Below, piece by piece: positions 22,601-33,265 of a DNA stretch of 64,000 bases. Below the pieces are notes generated by a model. The model searched no databases. It was not told where the DNA came from and saw only the letters and a list, made by a program, of their open reading frames with translations. Made by a program: the position numbers and the translations under genes. Each line of letters begins with the position of its first letter. Position 1 is the stretch's first letter. Source of the stretch: Whitmania pigra (taxonomy: Eukaryota; Annelida; Clitellata; Hirudinida; Haemopidae); the NCBI GenBank assembly GCA_021613335.1, contig JAJTWR010000231.1, positions 2,268,501 to 2,332,500 on the forward strand, written 5' to 3'.

Positions 22601-25548
22601 TGACTTTTCAAATTAAATAAATAAACACATTAAAAGTCAGAAATTGCAAAAAAAATGCAAAATGTTTTATTAACGTCTGTTGCATAGCTAGATGATTAGG
22701 ACGGTGCACCCGCAGCGGGGTTTGAATCCTGTGCTACCATCGTGAGAGGCGCAGCCTTAACCGTTAGGCTATGCAGGCGCACAAAAAAATTGCAAAAAAA
22801 AAAAATTTCTTAACAGTATAAAAAACTAACCATAAGAAGGGTGAGGGTCTTTGAAAAGATGAGATTAAAGAGCTCGACAGAAGCAACACCACTGACCATG
22901 AAGAAGTCTTGTAGGAAAAGATGCTCTCGACAACAGTTGTCCAAGAGTGCAAATTGAAGGCTTCGAAACAAACTCTCATAGGGGTACTGTTCCAGATAAA
23001 ATGGCAATAGTGAACTTTTTTAATTATATTATTTAATTACTTTAATATATGAGTAATTGCAGCTGAAAATCAATATGACATAAACTTGATAATCAGAATA
23101 ATTAGTGTACTTTTTGAGTGCTATGAGCAACAATAACTGGTCCCTCAAGATCTGTAGTGAGCACGTTGCCTCGACTTCCCAAACTAAATATGGTTGAACG
23201 ATTCTTCAGTGGTTTGTTTGCAAAGAAACGTGCATAGATTGGTCAAGAAAACTTTTTATCTCATATTCAAAGCATTTAAACTATGTCTATGATATTGTAA
23301 TATGCCACATTTACTGAAAATATTAAAGGATATCTTTCTTTGCTGTATCTTCAACTCCCATCAAATCATCTTTGTCTGCCACTTCATCAAACTAAAGAGT
23401 GACAATTTTTCGATTCACAGCCATTCATTGGCAAATTGCCAAAACCAATGAAATAATCATTTAATCTTCTCACTTGCAACTTCATAATTCTGCTGGAGTA
23501 GGCCTTGAAATATGAATAATAAATTTTGTTCATTGTGTCAATGTACTTGTCTCTGATCTCTTTGGCAACATTCCTTTCATGTGACATTAGAAACTCATTG
23601 AAGAACCTGTTTAATTGCATCTCAAGTTACAATGTTATGTCAATCAACAAAAAAAAATAAAAATAAAAAAGTGAAGTGAATCATTGCCTGTATTTTAACA
23701 TAGCATTCTGTGGTACTTGATAATTGGTCATTGGCTTCCTGAACTGTTGAATCTTCAGCAGGAAATATTCTCTGATCTTCTCCAGTGACTGCAACAACAA
23801 AGCATCATAAGACTACAGTCATCATAAATGTTTCAAATGACCTAAACGAGTATTTGTTTAATATTTTATTGTTATTTTCAAACCGTCATGGGAAAATTCT
23901 AGCATCAGTAAACAAATGACCAAATAATTAAAAAGCATGGTTATGTTAATTAAATATTTCACCTTGTACTTTAGTTTGTCTAAAATATCCTTGACATCTA
24001 AACAAGATCTTGCATTGTTGAAGGTCTGTTGCTTAACAAAGTTAATTTTGTGGTTCAGTTCATAAAGCTGTTCCAGAAACTCCCGTTCATTGACATTGGA
24101 ATCCATGATTATTCTGAAGGACATCAACTACTATTAATGTATTACTATTATTATCAATTATACAAAAGTAGATTATGTAAATAAAATGTGAAGATAGTCA
24201 AATGTTCTATGAATGAAGAAAATATTGTAAGTGCTAAAAAGCTTTAATATTAAGTGTCCATGTGAATCATTTTTTATCAATATATTATTAATTATTTAAA
24301 ATATGTAAATAACTACATAAAAAGCAATGTAGCAAGCCCAGTAATTAATGTGGCAAGCCACGAACTTGATCATGTCTTCAGAGACAACCATCTCATCAAC
24401 AAACTGACTCAGTTCCCCCTTAACTGCCTGCCTGTTCTTGAGTTTTATGTTCATCTTCACTGACTGTTCCTGAAGAGTCTTAATTTCAGTGCTGATGCTG
24501 CTCAAGTCCATCTGAAACCCCCGAAGCATCTGCTCCATGACCTGGTCAAGAATTTTCAAGAATCACTTCAATTAACTTTCTGAAGTGAATGCAACTATAT
24601 AGACACTGTCTTTTAAAGCCAGAACATACTTTATGTCATAACACAAACATCGGATGTCAATTTGTGAGAAAGTAAGAAATAATTGTTCATGTAAGCATGT
24701 CATCTTAGCACAAAAAATCAAATCATAAAAATTTGATTACCTCAAGGATTTCATCACAATTTGAGATTTGCTTGTGCAATGCAGTAATATTTTGTGTTTC
24801 TCTGATGTCTAACATTTTACAAGTAAAAATGAATCTTTGGTTAAGGTGTGATAACATACTTCCATTAAGTTAACAAAACAGAATTATTAATCGTTTTTTC
24901 TCATTTCTTCTAAAAATATTTGTGTCTCTAAAAATCTATTCCCAAATCTGCCATTTGGTAAGGCAATGTAGTAATATGATTCATTTTCCAAAATATATAA
25001 AATAAGGATACAGTCTCCAATAGAAGCATTTTCAACTTTTACAAGCTCAACTTCTACTTGCTTTGAATAATGACGCAAATCGATACCCTGAAATAAAGTA
25101 CTTAGTTATATTTATAAATCAATCATCGACAAAATAATTTATAGATGATTCAAAAAATAAGATAAAAGTCAAACGCTAAATGAAGTAGCTTAAGCTAAAT
25201 ATTAGCCAAAAACAGCCATCATTGGCCTGAGAAACACCTTCTCTAAAGCATCTCTCACAATTTCGTCCTCAAGGTTTGCCTGAATATAAACTTAAAGAGA
25301 AAAAAACAACATTTAGCAAGTTAAAACTTTGGCATTGCATCACTAGTAGCTTGTAAAATAAATAATTGACTACCATCAATTTCATCTAAGTTGTATTCAT
25401 CTGAAAGAAAATCTAAATCATCTGCTGATGTCACATCTTCCGAACGGGCATCCTACAGTTAAAAATTGATTTATTTAAATAAAATCATAAATCAGTAATT
25501 ATAACAGAAGAACCAGCTTACGTTGGCACCCCGATTTGTACAATCCAT
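16671..25548 (-). CDS. vps52: VPS52, GARP/EARP tethering complex subunit, 19 exons, 692 aa
   Basis: Exons, in transcript order: 25548-25522, 25452-25374, 25290-25238, 25087-25012, 24808-24741, 24541-24366, 24113-23963, 23788-23688, 23606-23474, 23391-23334, 23229-23111, 22986-22831, 22564-22446, 18488-18365, 18222-18154, 17780-17646, 17431-17263, 17038-16920, 16817-16671. They close in frame; human VPS52 has 723 residues. Landmarks: ANLEDEIV, IDLRHYSKQVEVEL, MEQMLRGFQMDLSSIS, FRKPMTNYQVPQNAMLKYR, FALLDNCCREHLF, VRPHYV, HIFLINNYDI, EYIEEILHPHFGG, FNNDWRKAIELINQEIMRSF, ELINIHNIMVEVKKHK. The protein is the coiled-coil core subunit of GARP (with VPS51, 53, 54) and EARP, tethering endosome-derived vesicles at the trans-Golgi and recycling endosomes. 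Oddities: intron 10 is AT-AC, intron 8 has a GC donor, and intron 13 (about 4 kb) holds a pogo-type transposon. Confidence 0.95.
18997..21928 (-). mobile_element. Pogo-like (POGK/Brinker-type) DNA transposon in a Vps52 intron
   Basis: Ends are inverted: CCGTATTTTCACCCATATTA at 18997 and CCGTATTTTCACGAAATAAA read inward from 21928, each bordered by TA (18995-18996, 21929-21930). Minus-strand frames encode a Brinker-like DNA-binding start (RNSYTVDYKLQVISRAKD, NRAAAREFNVNEVLVREW), a basic segment (RKRACLGQNAKWPKLE) and a DDE piece (SRLIMDAMTAHKEESVKK, IAIIPGGLSSKLQ), as in POGK-type pogo transposases. Stops such as the one after EWRKKK and frame shifts inactivate it. It lies in the same transcriptional sense as Vps52. 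Confidence 0.78.
22661..22790 (-). repeat. tRNA-derived SINE
   Basis: Minus strand: an A-box region (ATAGCCTAACGGTTAAGGC), a B-box region (GGATTCAAACCCC), then TGCACCGTCCTAATCATC and a tail ending in TTAATAAAACATT. It matches the plus-strand copy at 60248-60362 closely. It lies in intron 12 of Vps52, in the same sense as that gene. Confidence 0.75.
23230..23333 (-). other. U12-type AT-AC intron in Vps52
   Basis: The exon ends GCAAAGAAAG and the intron starts ATATCCTTT, the textbook U12 donor. It ends TGCAC, with TTTTCTTGACC, a near-consensus U12 branch site, placing the branch A about 13 nt before the 3' end. Joining at these bases restores Lys-Lys-Gly-Phe-Phe, the residues present in human VPS52 at this point, in frame. 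No GT-AG alternative gives this protein. Length is 104 bp. Confidence 0.88.
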
Positions 25549-26276
25549 TTCGTAAACAATAGACACAACACAGGAATCAACACATGATTTGGAACAGGAG
25601 CATGATAGCAACATTTGGCTTTCGAAACATATATTTTGTTGGTGTATTATTTATTTTATAATTGTTTTTTTTGATGAAATATGTTAAATCATTATTAATC
25701 TTTAACGTTAGACAATGAATGTTATCAGTTAGTAGGCGATCTCTATGAGTCTTGCTTATAACAAAGCTCGGCAGCGGCTGGGAAGGATGAGTGGAATCGC
25801 ATTTGTCTCCATAAGTCAAGCATAGCAAATTTGAATGGTGTCTCAATTTATTCGCTAGTATAAGTCGAGTAAGTCTGAATAAATTAACTGGAGCGACGGC
25901 GTCAAAGAGTGCTCACATTTGGTGAAAGCGTTCAGAGTCAAAGGGTTTTTAGATTTTATTACAACAAAGGACATAAAAGGTTTCTAAAAGTCATTATTTT
26001 TAAGGCAATTTATGTTGGTGTTCGAAATATGCAGATGTTTCCTAGTCTAAATTTTTGACTTGTAACTCTTATTGTGGGTATGATCCAACTTTTAAATTGA
26101 CTTAAATTCTACCATTATTTTCATATTCAGGGATTCATGTGATGCAAGACTAAACATTGGCTGTATCGGCAATTTTGACTTCCATTGTTATTGAACTTCT
26201 GGAGCAAGTGGTAAAATTGTTCTACCAAGTGACATAAGGAAAGCCACTCCTAGATGATTGACCAACTAATCTATAA
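25549..26276. promoter_or_regulatory. Divergent intergenic region, Vps52 and SH2D5-like gene
   Basis: Vps52 starts leftward at 25548 and the SH2D5-like coding region starts rightward at 26277, leaving 728 bp that must hold both core promoters unless further 5' exons exist. No TATA box or named motif stands out, so a shared promoter is inference from geometry only. Confidence 0.4.
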
Positions 26277-29200
26277 ATGACAAGCTCCAGTAGGACAAAC
26301 AATTTTTTGAGACCAATCAGATCTACTCCAATAATTTCTGGAGCAACAGGTCAGGTCTCTTACCAGCAACATGATCTTTGGAATTTTCGTGAATCGTCTG
26401 TGTCAAGCAGAGAGGGTACTCCCTCCTCTCTGAGGGGTATACCTTCTTTTGATGATCTACCTGATAGGGCAATATCTACTAGGAAGCTTGTAAATCAGAA
26501 ATCATCAGCTTCCATATCTCAGACGGCCATTGATGCAATAAAGGAGGCAGCTGTGAGTGCAGATATTTTTGTTGCTTACTTTTTAATTGTTTAAATTTCA
26601 CGTGCTGATTATAAATGAGATATATTCTGAAATCTATGAATGTACATCATCCAAATTTTATTTTTCCAAAAACACTGTTTGTTAAAAATTTTATTTGTTA
26701 ATTAATGGTCTTTCCAAAAATTTAGACATTGTATTTTATTTGCAAAAAGTTAATAATTAGGATTCTGGTAGACCAAGTTGCATATGTTAAGTAACTCTTG
26801 GGATAATGCATTTACTTTTAAGAAATCATTACATTGATGTTTAAGCATTTATGATGGACTGTGATGATGATGATTCTTGTGTTTTGTAAATTTTTGTTTC
26901 TACTTGAAGTAAGAGCACATTAGTTGTCTGATGATTAGTTTATTATTTGCAAGTAATCAAGTTGCTGTAATGAAGGTGTTATCGATGTTTTGCAATATAA
27001 CCTTGTTTGATAAACCTGGCATTGAGCTCAACAACTGCTGAACTCCCTCTAGAGGTGGAATGCTACAAAATGCTGACATACCAAACCATTATGCTGCATC
27101 TAAGTGATTGAATTCTTTACAAATGAATTTCTATCATAGAAAGCTATAAATTTGTAAAGAATGCTCATTTAAGTATTAGTAAATTGATTATATCACTATT
27201 TGTTAATGCTATAATTATAGATGCTGTTGTGGCCTGTGGTTTAAATTGGCGCAACAATTGATTTTAATTTAAACATTAGTTACTAACTGATGGGTCATTT
27301 GTTTGATTATCGTTGTTAACAATAGTTATTTCTCATTAACTTTCAAGTGAGGAAATTCTGATTCTTACTGTGAATCATGCATGGGCATTGGTGATTAGCA
27401 CACTTGAATCAGAGTCAATGAAGGTGATTAATGGGTATAATTTGCATCTCTTAAGCACAGCAAAGAATGTTCTAACTCTGTATTTACTAATTGCCTAAAT
27501 AAATCTTAATTTATTTCTCTTGGAACAAAGCTCTTTTATTAGCACTGAGTAAATTGTAGTGGATTGTAAAGGATCTATATTGTTATGAACAACTTTATCT
27601 CACTTTAGGCCAATATGTCCTACAAATCTTGAGTTCCTGCTTAGACTAGGTGCAAGCATCAGAACTACAATAACATTTGCTAAAAGGCATTAATGATAAT
27701 TTTCTAACATTTTGGTATTTGAATGTATACCTGTTACTTACTGTGTGAAACCATGAAACATATCTCAAATTGATTGGTACTTTCCTTGGATGTAGACATA
27801 TTGAATATCTGAAGACAACGACTTCAGAATGTTAATATCTTTTGTTTCTCATTTCTAATTTTGAAATTGATATTTGGGTTTGAACCAGGTTTCAGTTGGC
27901 TAAGTTATTTTTTTTATTAAGTGCACTTATTATTTAAAATTCATTGATTTCTAATTCTTATTCTCATTTATGGTGAATAAACTTGAGACATTTGAATATA
28001 GGTTTAGGTTTAGGTGTTAATTTATTATAGGTTTACAATTACAAGTATCTAAATACTAGTCGTGGCAGGAAATAATGTCTAAAAATAGTACTATTAATAA
28101 TTCATGAGGTAGTATTATCTGTGGCTGTGTATGTTGCTGCAGAGTGCGGAAGGGTAATTCTTGACTCAACTGTGATTATTTAACATTATTGTAATGCAGA
28201 ATCATACATTTGATAACATTTACTATTTTCACTGGCTAAGTAAATATATATATATATTGTCTGAGTTTCCAATGATCTAAAGTGGTGACTTTGTTTCAAT
28301 AATTTCATTAAATTATCGTCTAATTATTTATCTAAATTACTCTAATATAGCAATAGTTTTATTAATTTTCGTTTATACTAATTGCTAAATTAGTAAAATT
28401 TCTGCTTTTAGTACGTTGGATCTTTCCCTGTTGATGAGCCGACACAGGAAGCAAGGGCTGAGTACATAAAGAAACATCTAACTGAAAAGCTGGTTGGTGT
28501 TGCTGATTATTGCTTATTCAATGAGGTTGGAGGCCTTACCTCTTCCTTTGATGTGCCACTAAAGTAGTAGTAGTAGTAATTAATTTGGTTGCTATCACAA
28601 GGGCCTTAATTCAATTTGTTTTCATTTCTTGAATATTATATTTATTTAAAGCTTACTTTTGTAATCATTAATACCAAAACATTAATGTTACTTTCTCTTT
28701 TGGAATAAAAGGTTTGATGGTAACTTTGTTTATGTTTATTTTGCATTAAAAATTTCTCTATGCAGATTTAGGTTACTTATGTGATTTCTTTGTACCTTAA
28801 TTATTAATGACCCTCGGTAAAATTATGAACTGTGTGATTTAAATTTATTTAACCTGAAGGAGTTTTTATTACCAGAATGTCAAGATAGCTAAGCCTGTCC
28901 TTCTTGCCATTTCATTGTCTGGCATCAAAGTATGCTGTGGATCTGGAGAGGCAAGTCTTTGCTATTGTTATTGTTGCTCTCATAAATACTTTTCTAATAA
29001 TAATTTAATTTGTAAAAGAAATTTATATGGCTTGTAACAAATAAATTGTGGGCAAAAGGAGGCATAACTCAAGTGCAAAATTATTGTTATTTTGAATTAA
29101 TGGTTATTATTTAAAAAAATTTCCCAACTTAAGGGTTTAGTGTAACTTCCTAGTTAGCCTTGTTTGAGGGTACACTTATTCTTAGACAATTTCTTTGTTG

Positions 29201-29907
29201 GATTATGTCTTTTTTAATATTTTTCACTTGTGCTTTTAAACTTCAGATTTACTGAAGTAATTGATTATATGATGTATTCTAATTTATTCAATTGATTCAC
29301 CAAATAATGAGTGAATAGCTCAAAATTAAGGTCCAATATTCATTCCACTGTAGAACATATGAGACATTTGTGTATGAGTTTTAGTAAATAGTTATTATCA
29401 GTATTAATGCACTAAATTGCCAACCATCAAACTAGAGATCACTTCATTGGCTTCCAGTTCATGACAAAATCAAGTTTAAAATAGCTTTGCTGACACAAGT
29501 TTGAGCACAAGAACATCAAGTTAGCTGACCTATATTCTCTTCTAGTTTTGAGGCCAAGTCCCTCTATTTTATCTGCTCCTCAGATATGGTGGTTTACATA
29601 CCAATGTTTTCAGCCTCTTTAACACTGGTCTCAAGACCCATCTCTTCCAACAGAGGAATGTCCCTGATGCTGATGCCCATGGCTCTTTGCATTTGTATTT
29701 AGCCTATTATTTGAGTGCCTTATATATCCAGATACTACACTTCTTAATCGACCCACCATTTATATAGCTCCCCTAACTGAGGGCACTCCCTTGCACCCCA
29801 AATGTAAATTTATTATTATTACTATTATTCAGGGTTGCGATTGCGAAAATTTTATGGATTGATTAATTGAAATTTATGTAACCATTAATCAATTATTTAA
29901 ACAGCCA

Positions 29908-29950
<43 letters not shown>

Positions 29951-32900
29951 GCTAATGAATGAATTGATTTAAAGTGATGCTAATAATACATGATTATTGA
30001 TCTTCCTGATGATAATGATTCATTTATTTTGGTTTCAGACAGTGTTCATGGCTCATGCCTTGAAGAGGATCTCTTATGCAACTTGTCAACCTGAGAAATG
30101 TCAGTTTTCCTTCTTGGCTAGGGAGCCTCGAGCCCCCACAAGCATTCAGTATTGCCACACATTCCTTACTAGGAGTTCCTCTGAAGTTAGTAAATTTCTA
30201 AATTTATTTCAAAATAAAATATAAAGTAATAAAGTTTCTAAATTATTTTTCCCAGTTTGAGGGAATTTCAGGATAAATTTATGAAAGTTATTGCAAGTAC
30301 ACAAGAATCTTATTAAATGACCTATATTTTAAAATATGAAAAAATATACTTACATATAGGCCGAAGAATTGAACAACATTGTTGCAAATGCGTTCAAAAC
30401 TGCCTACATTCGACAGCAGCAACAAAACCAGACATCCTCAGATACTTCACATGCTCCCTCTCTCTCATTCAATGATCTCATTCAGAGTCAGATTGACAGG
30501 CAGAATCAAGAGTTCAATTTGGTCAATGAGAGGAAGCAGGAACATCTGAGGAACCAATTAAATCGCATTTCTACACCGAGGATCGATAGTCTTGCCCAGC
30601 AACGCAAAGAGAGAAGGTCGAGCGGCAAGAAGAATCATGAGGAAGATTCCATGGACGATGGCTCCAAGGAGGAAGCGGTTTTGGCTTGGGTGAGATAAAA
30701 TGGATATCACATTATTTGCATTTGTTTCTCTGTTAAATTGCACTCAGAATTTACTGTTACATTTATTGATTTTACTTGAATCTGATATCAAGTTCTCTTT
30801 TTAAATGTATAAACACCATTAGTTGTTTAGTTGGATGCCAAATCATCACTCTTAATTAATGTTTCTTTGTAGGCTCGCAATGCTGTTGAAGGACTACTAT
30901 CTTCACCTTCAAAAAGCAAAAGTCATCACCTGTCCAATCAGAAGGCCGTCTTCAACTTGTCTTCATCTAATGACAGGATCTCCAGTCTCTCTGAAGTCTC
31001 GCACTTGTGCGGGATGACGGACGACCTCTCTGTCATCGATGACTTTCTCTTTGGTCTCTCGGACCAGCCCGGCTCTCCTGTTTCAGCAATAAAAGAGTTT
31101 GTCGAACGAAATTTTGTTACCCTTTTTGGAGGAGAGCTAGCCCCAATGACTTCAACAATGACCTTGACCTTGCCTCCTCTCCACTGCAGGCTTGCCTTGC
31201 CAGAAGATCTCAGCCCCTTAGATGCAGAAGACCAAGTTTGCAATATTTTGTTTATTTTTTAATATTTTTCTAATTTTTATGTAAAAGTTTTGTTTGAATA
31301 ATAATAATAATGATGGCATTAAACAATAAAGGCCTACTTCAAAAGTATTAAATTTCAATCCAAACAGATAATTTATTAGTATTGTTAAAATGTTATCTAA
31401 TATTAATGGGCTAACTCGATTAATTGTTTTTATCAACAATCTCATTAATTAGCATGAGCTTTCTGCAACTACATTCACCACTGACGAAAACAAAAGATTC
31501 GACTTTGGATCCATTCCTATGGAGTCCAGCCTTGAGCCTCAAAGAAGATATGACAGAGAAGATGAAGATGGAGATGATGAGTTGGAGAGAGAGGAAGATG
31601 GTGATTTAAAAGAAAAAAACCAGATCTCCAGAGAAAGGGCAATAGTTTCTATCAGCAACAATGTTGAGAATTTGTCAAGGGAATATTTTAGCAAGTAAGA
31701 AGACTTTAACCCTTGTTCAGTTTCATCCATCATTCAATGGTTGTATCCAAAGCAAGTTCACGTTCTCCTCAATTACTTTACAAAACAGCCTTAGAAAATT
31801 TAATTCACTCAATTATCTTCTTAGGCTCCATATTAAGTGTCTCTTCTAAGATAATTACTGGCATCATCTAGGCAATATCAAGGTTAAAATCTTTAAAGTT
31901 TTCATTATGCCAGGCATCCTTAATTAATTTATATCATTTTGCCTTTTTGCAAGATCTCTAATTAGTCGTCAGTAGGGCTAGTAGCATTTCAGTAATTAAA
32001 ATAAAAGGTTTTATAAACTACACAATGCCTCCATTTCCATTAACAAATCATGATGTTTTATGCTGTCTGGGATTGTTGTACTATAATTTACTCATCACGT
32101 TTGACGAACTAATTTTGTGTGCCGAAGATTATCAAACATGGCTTTCTCATTGGCGACTTCACATTTAGATATATTTTGATGCTTTATCGCTACTTAGTGA
32201 TTTGGAATATCACGGGAAGGATTTGTGAAATAAACTTGCCAATAACTTTTTTATTTCTCGTTTTAATAACTACGGAAATCTTGGAGTTTTTTGTTATTTT
32301 TAACTGTCAAGATGACTAAAGTGATAAATTAGGTAATATCTTAATAAGGTCCAAAATAAATTTTAGAAATGGAAAGGCAGAAGACTTAAGTGATGCCAAC
32401 TTGAGTGAAGCCCCATGGTACCAACCAGGCATTCCTAGGTATGTTTTGTTTGGTATTTTATGTCTTAGACATATATGAATCACTTTGTTTTGTCTGTTAT
32501 CTTTCATTAATTTACTTCCATTTTGCAGAGACATAGCATTAAATAAACTCCTTCACCAAGTTAATGGGACATTTGTTGTGAGAGATAGCTCAACTCACCC
32601 TGGATGTTATGCTCTTTCAATCAAGGTGCCCAAATATGATTCCCCAAATGAAATTACTCACTATCTCATTGTAAAAACACAAAGAGGAACTTTTAAAATA
32701 AAGGTTGGTATTAAAGATAATATTGTATTTATTGTAAGATTATATAAATTCCCAAGGAATTTTGCTGACAATTTAACACTGCTTTTTGTACTAGTTAAAT
32801 ATGGATATTTAAATGTTTTTCACAGTGTTAAATATATAAATTATTCATATAGTATTTATTTCTCAGTGTGTTGGTGACATTAGGTTATTATTATTGCAAT

Positions 32901-33265
32901 AGTTTGACTTTAAAGTTTGAGTTGAGGTTAGGCCTTAATTGCACTCAAATGTGGAAATGTATATTTATGCATCCAAAAGAGATTTGCAGTTAGTTGAATG
33001 TAAAGGCAGCCTAAAACCATAAGTCTTCACTTGCTTTGCAAATGTCGGGGCATTTACCAAGTCATGAGGTTAATTTGCACGAATCACAAGAAAGCAAGCA
33101 CAATAAGCTTTATGTTTCCAATGTCAAGGTATTTCATCAATTTTTTATATTATTTCTTAACAGGGTCTCACCAAAGAATGGTCTTCGCTGACTTCTCTGG
33201 TCCTTCATCACACCATAATGAGGGAGCTCTTACCTTGTCTTCTTGTTCTTCCCACTAAGCAATAA
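26277..33265 (+). CDS. SH2D5-like PTB-SH2 adaptor protein, 10 exons, 620 aa
   Basis: Exons 26277-26552, 28412-28492, 28876-28950, 30039-30185, 30360-30689, 30873-31235, 31453-31694, 32367-32438, 32529-32703 and 33164-33265 close in frame. From residue 93 a PTB domain reads YVGSFPVDEPTQEARAEYI, LAISLSGIKVCCGSGE, TVFMAHALKRISYATCQPEK, then CQFSFLAREPRAP; human SH2D5 has YVGSFPVDD, MAHALRRILYSTWCP and CQFAFVARNPRSP at matching places. A linker with a Gln/Arg-rich helical stretch and an acidic segment follows. Residues from about 520 form an SH2 domain: PWYQPGIPR, then FVVRDSSTHPGCYALSI (the phosphotyrosine-binding Arg is present) and LHHTIMRELLPCLL. Likely a cytoplasmic signalling adaptor. Intron 3 uses a GC donor (GAG then gcaagt). 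The first exon may not be the true 5' end. Confidence 0.88.
29430..29680 (+). pseudogene. LINE 3'-region fragment in an intron
   Basis: Conceptual frames give LHWLPVHDKIKFKIALLT and then VFSLFNTGLKTHLFQQ, the pattern of the C-terminal part of CR1-type ORF2. Frame breaks and the short length show a relic. It lies within intron 3 of the SH2D5-like gene. Confidence 0.5.
29908..29950. repeat. (ATT)n microsatellite
   Basis: About fourteen uninterrupted ATT units, in an intron of the SH2D5-like gene. A shorter interrupted ATT run lies at 29810-29830. Confidence 0.9.

Noticed and set aside
29908..29950. Possible CRISPR-like or functional tandem array
   Set aside because: Simple ATT microsatellite; the window is eukaryotic and contains no spaced repeats.
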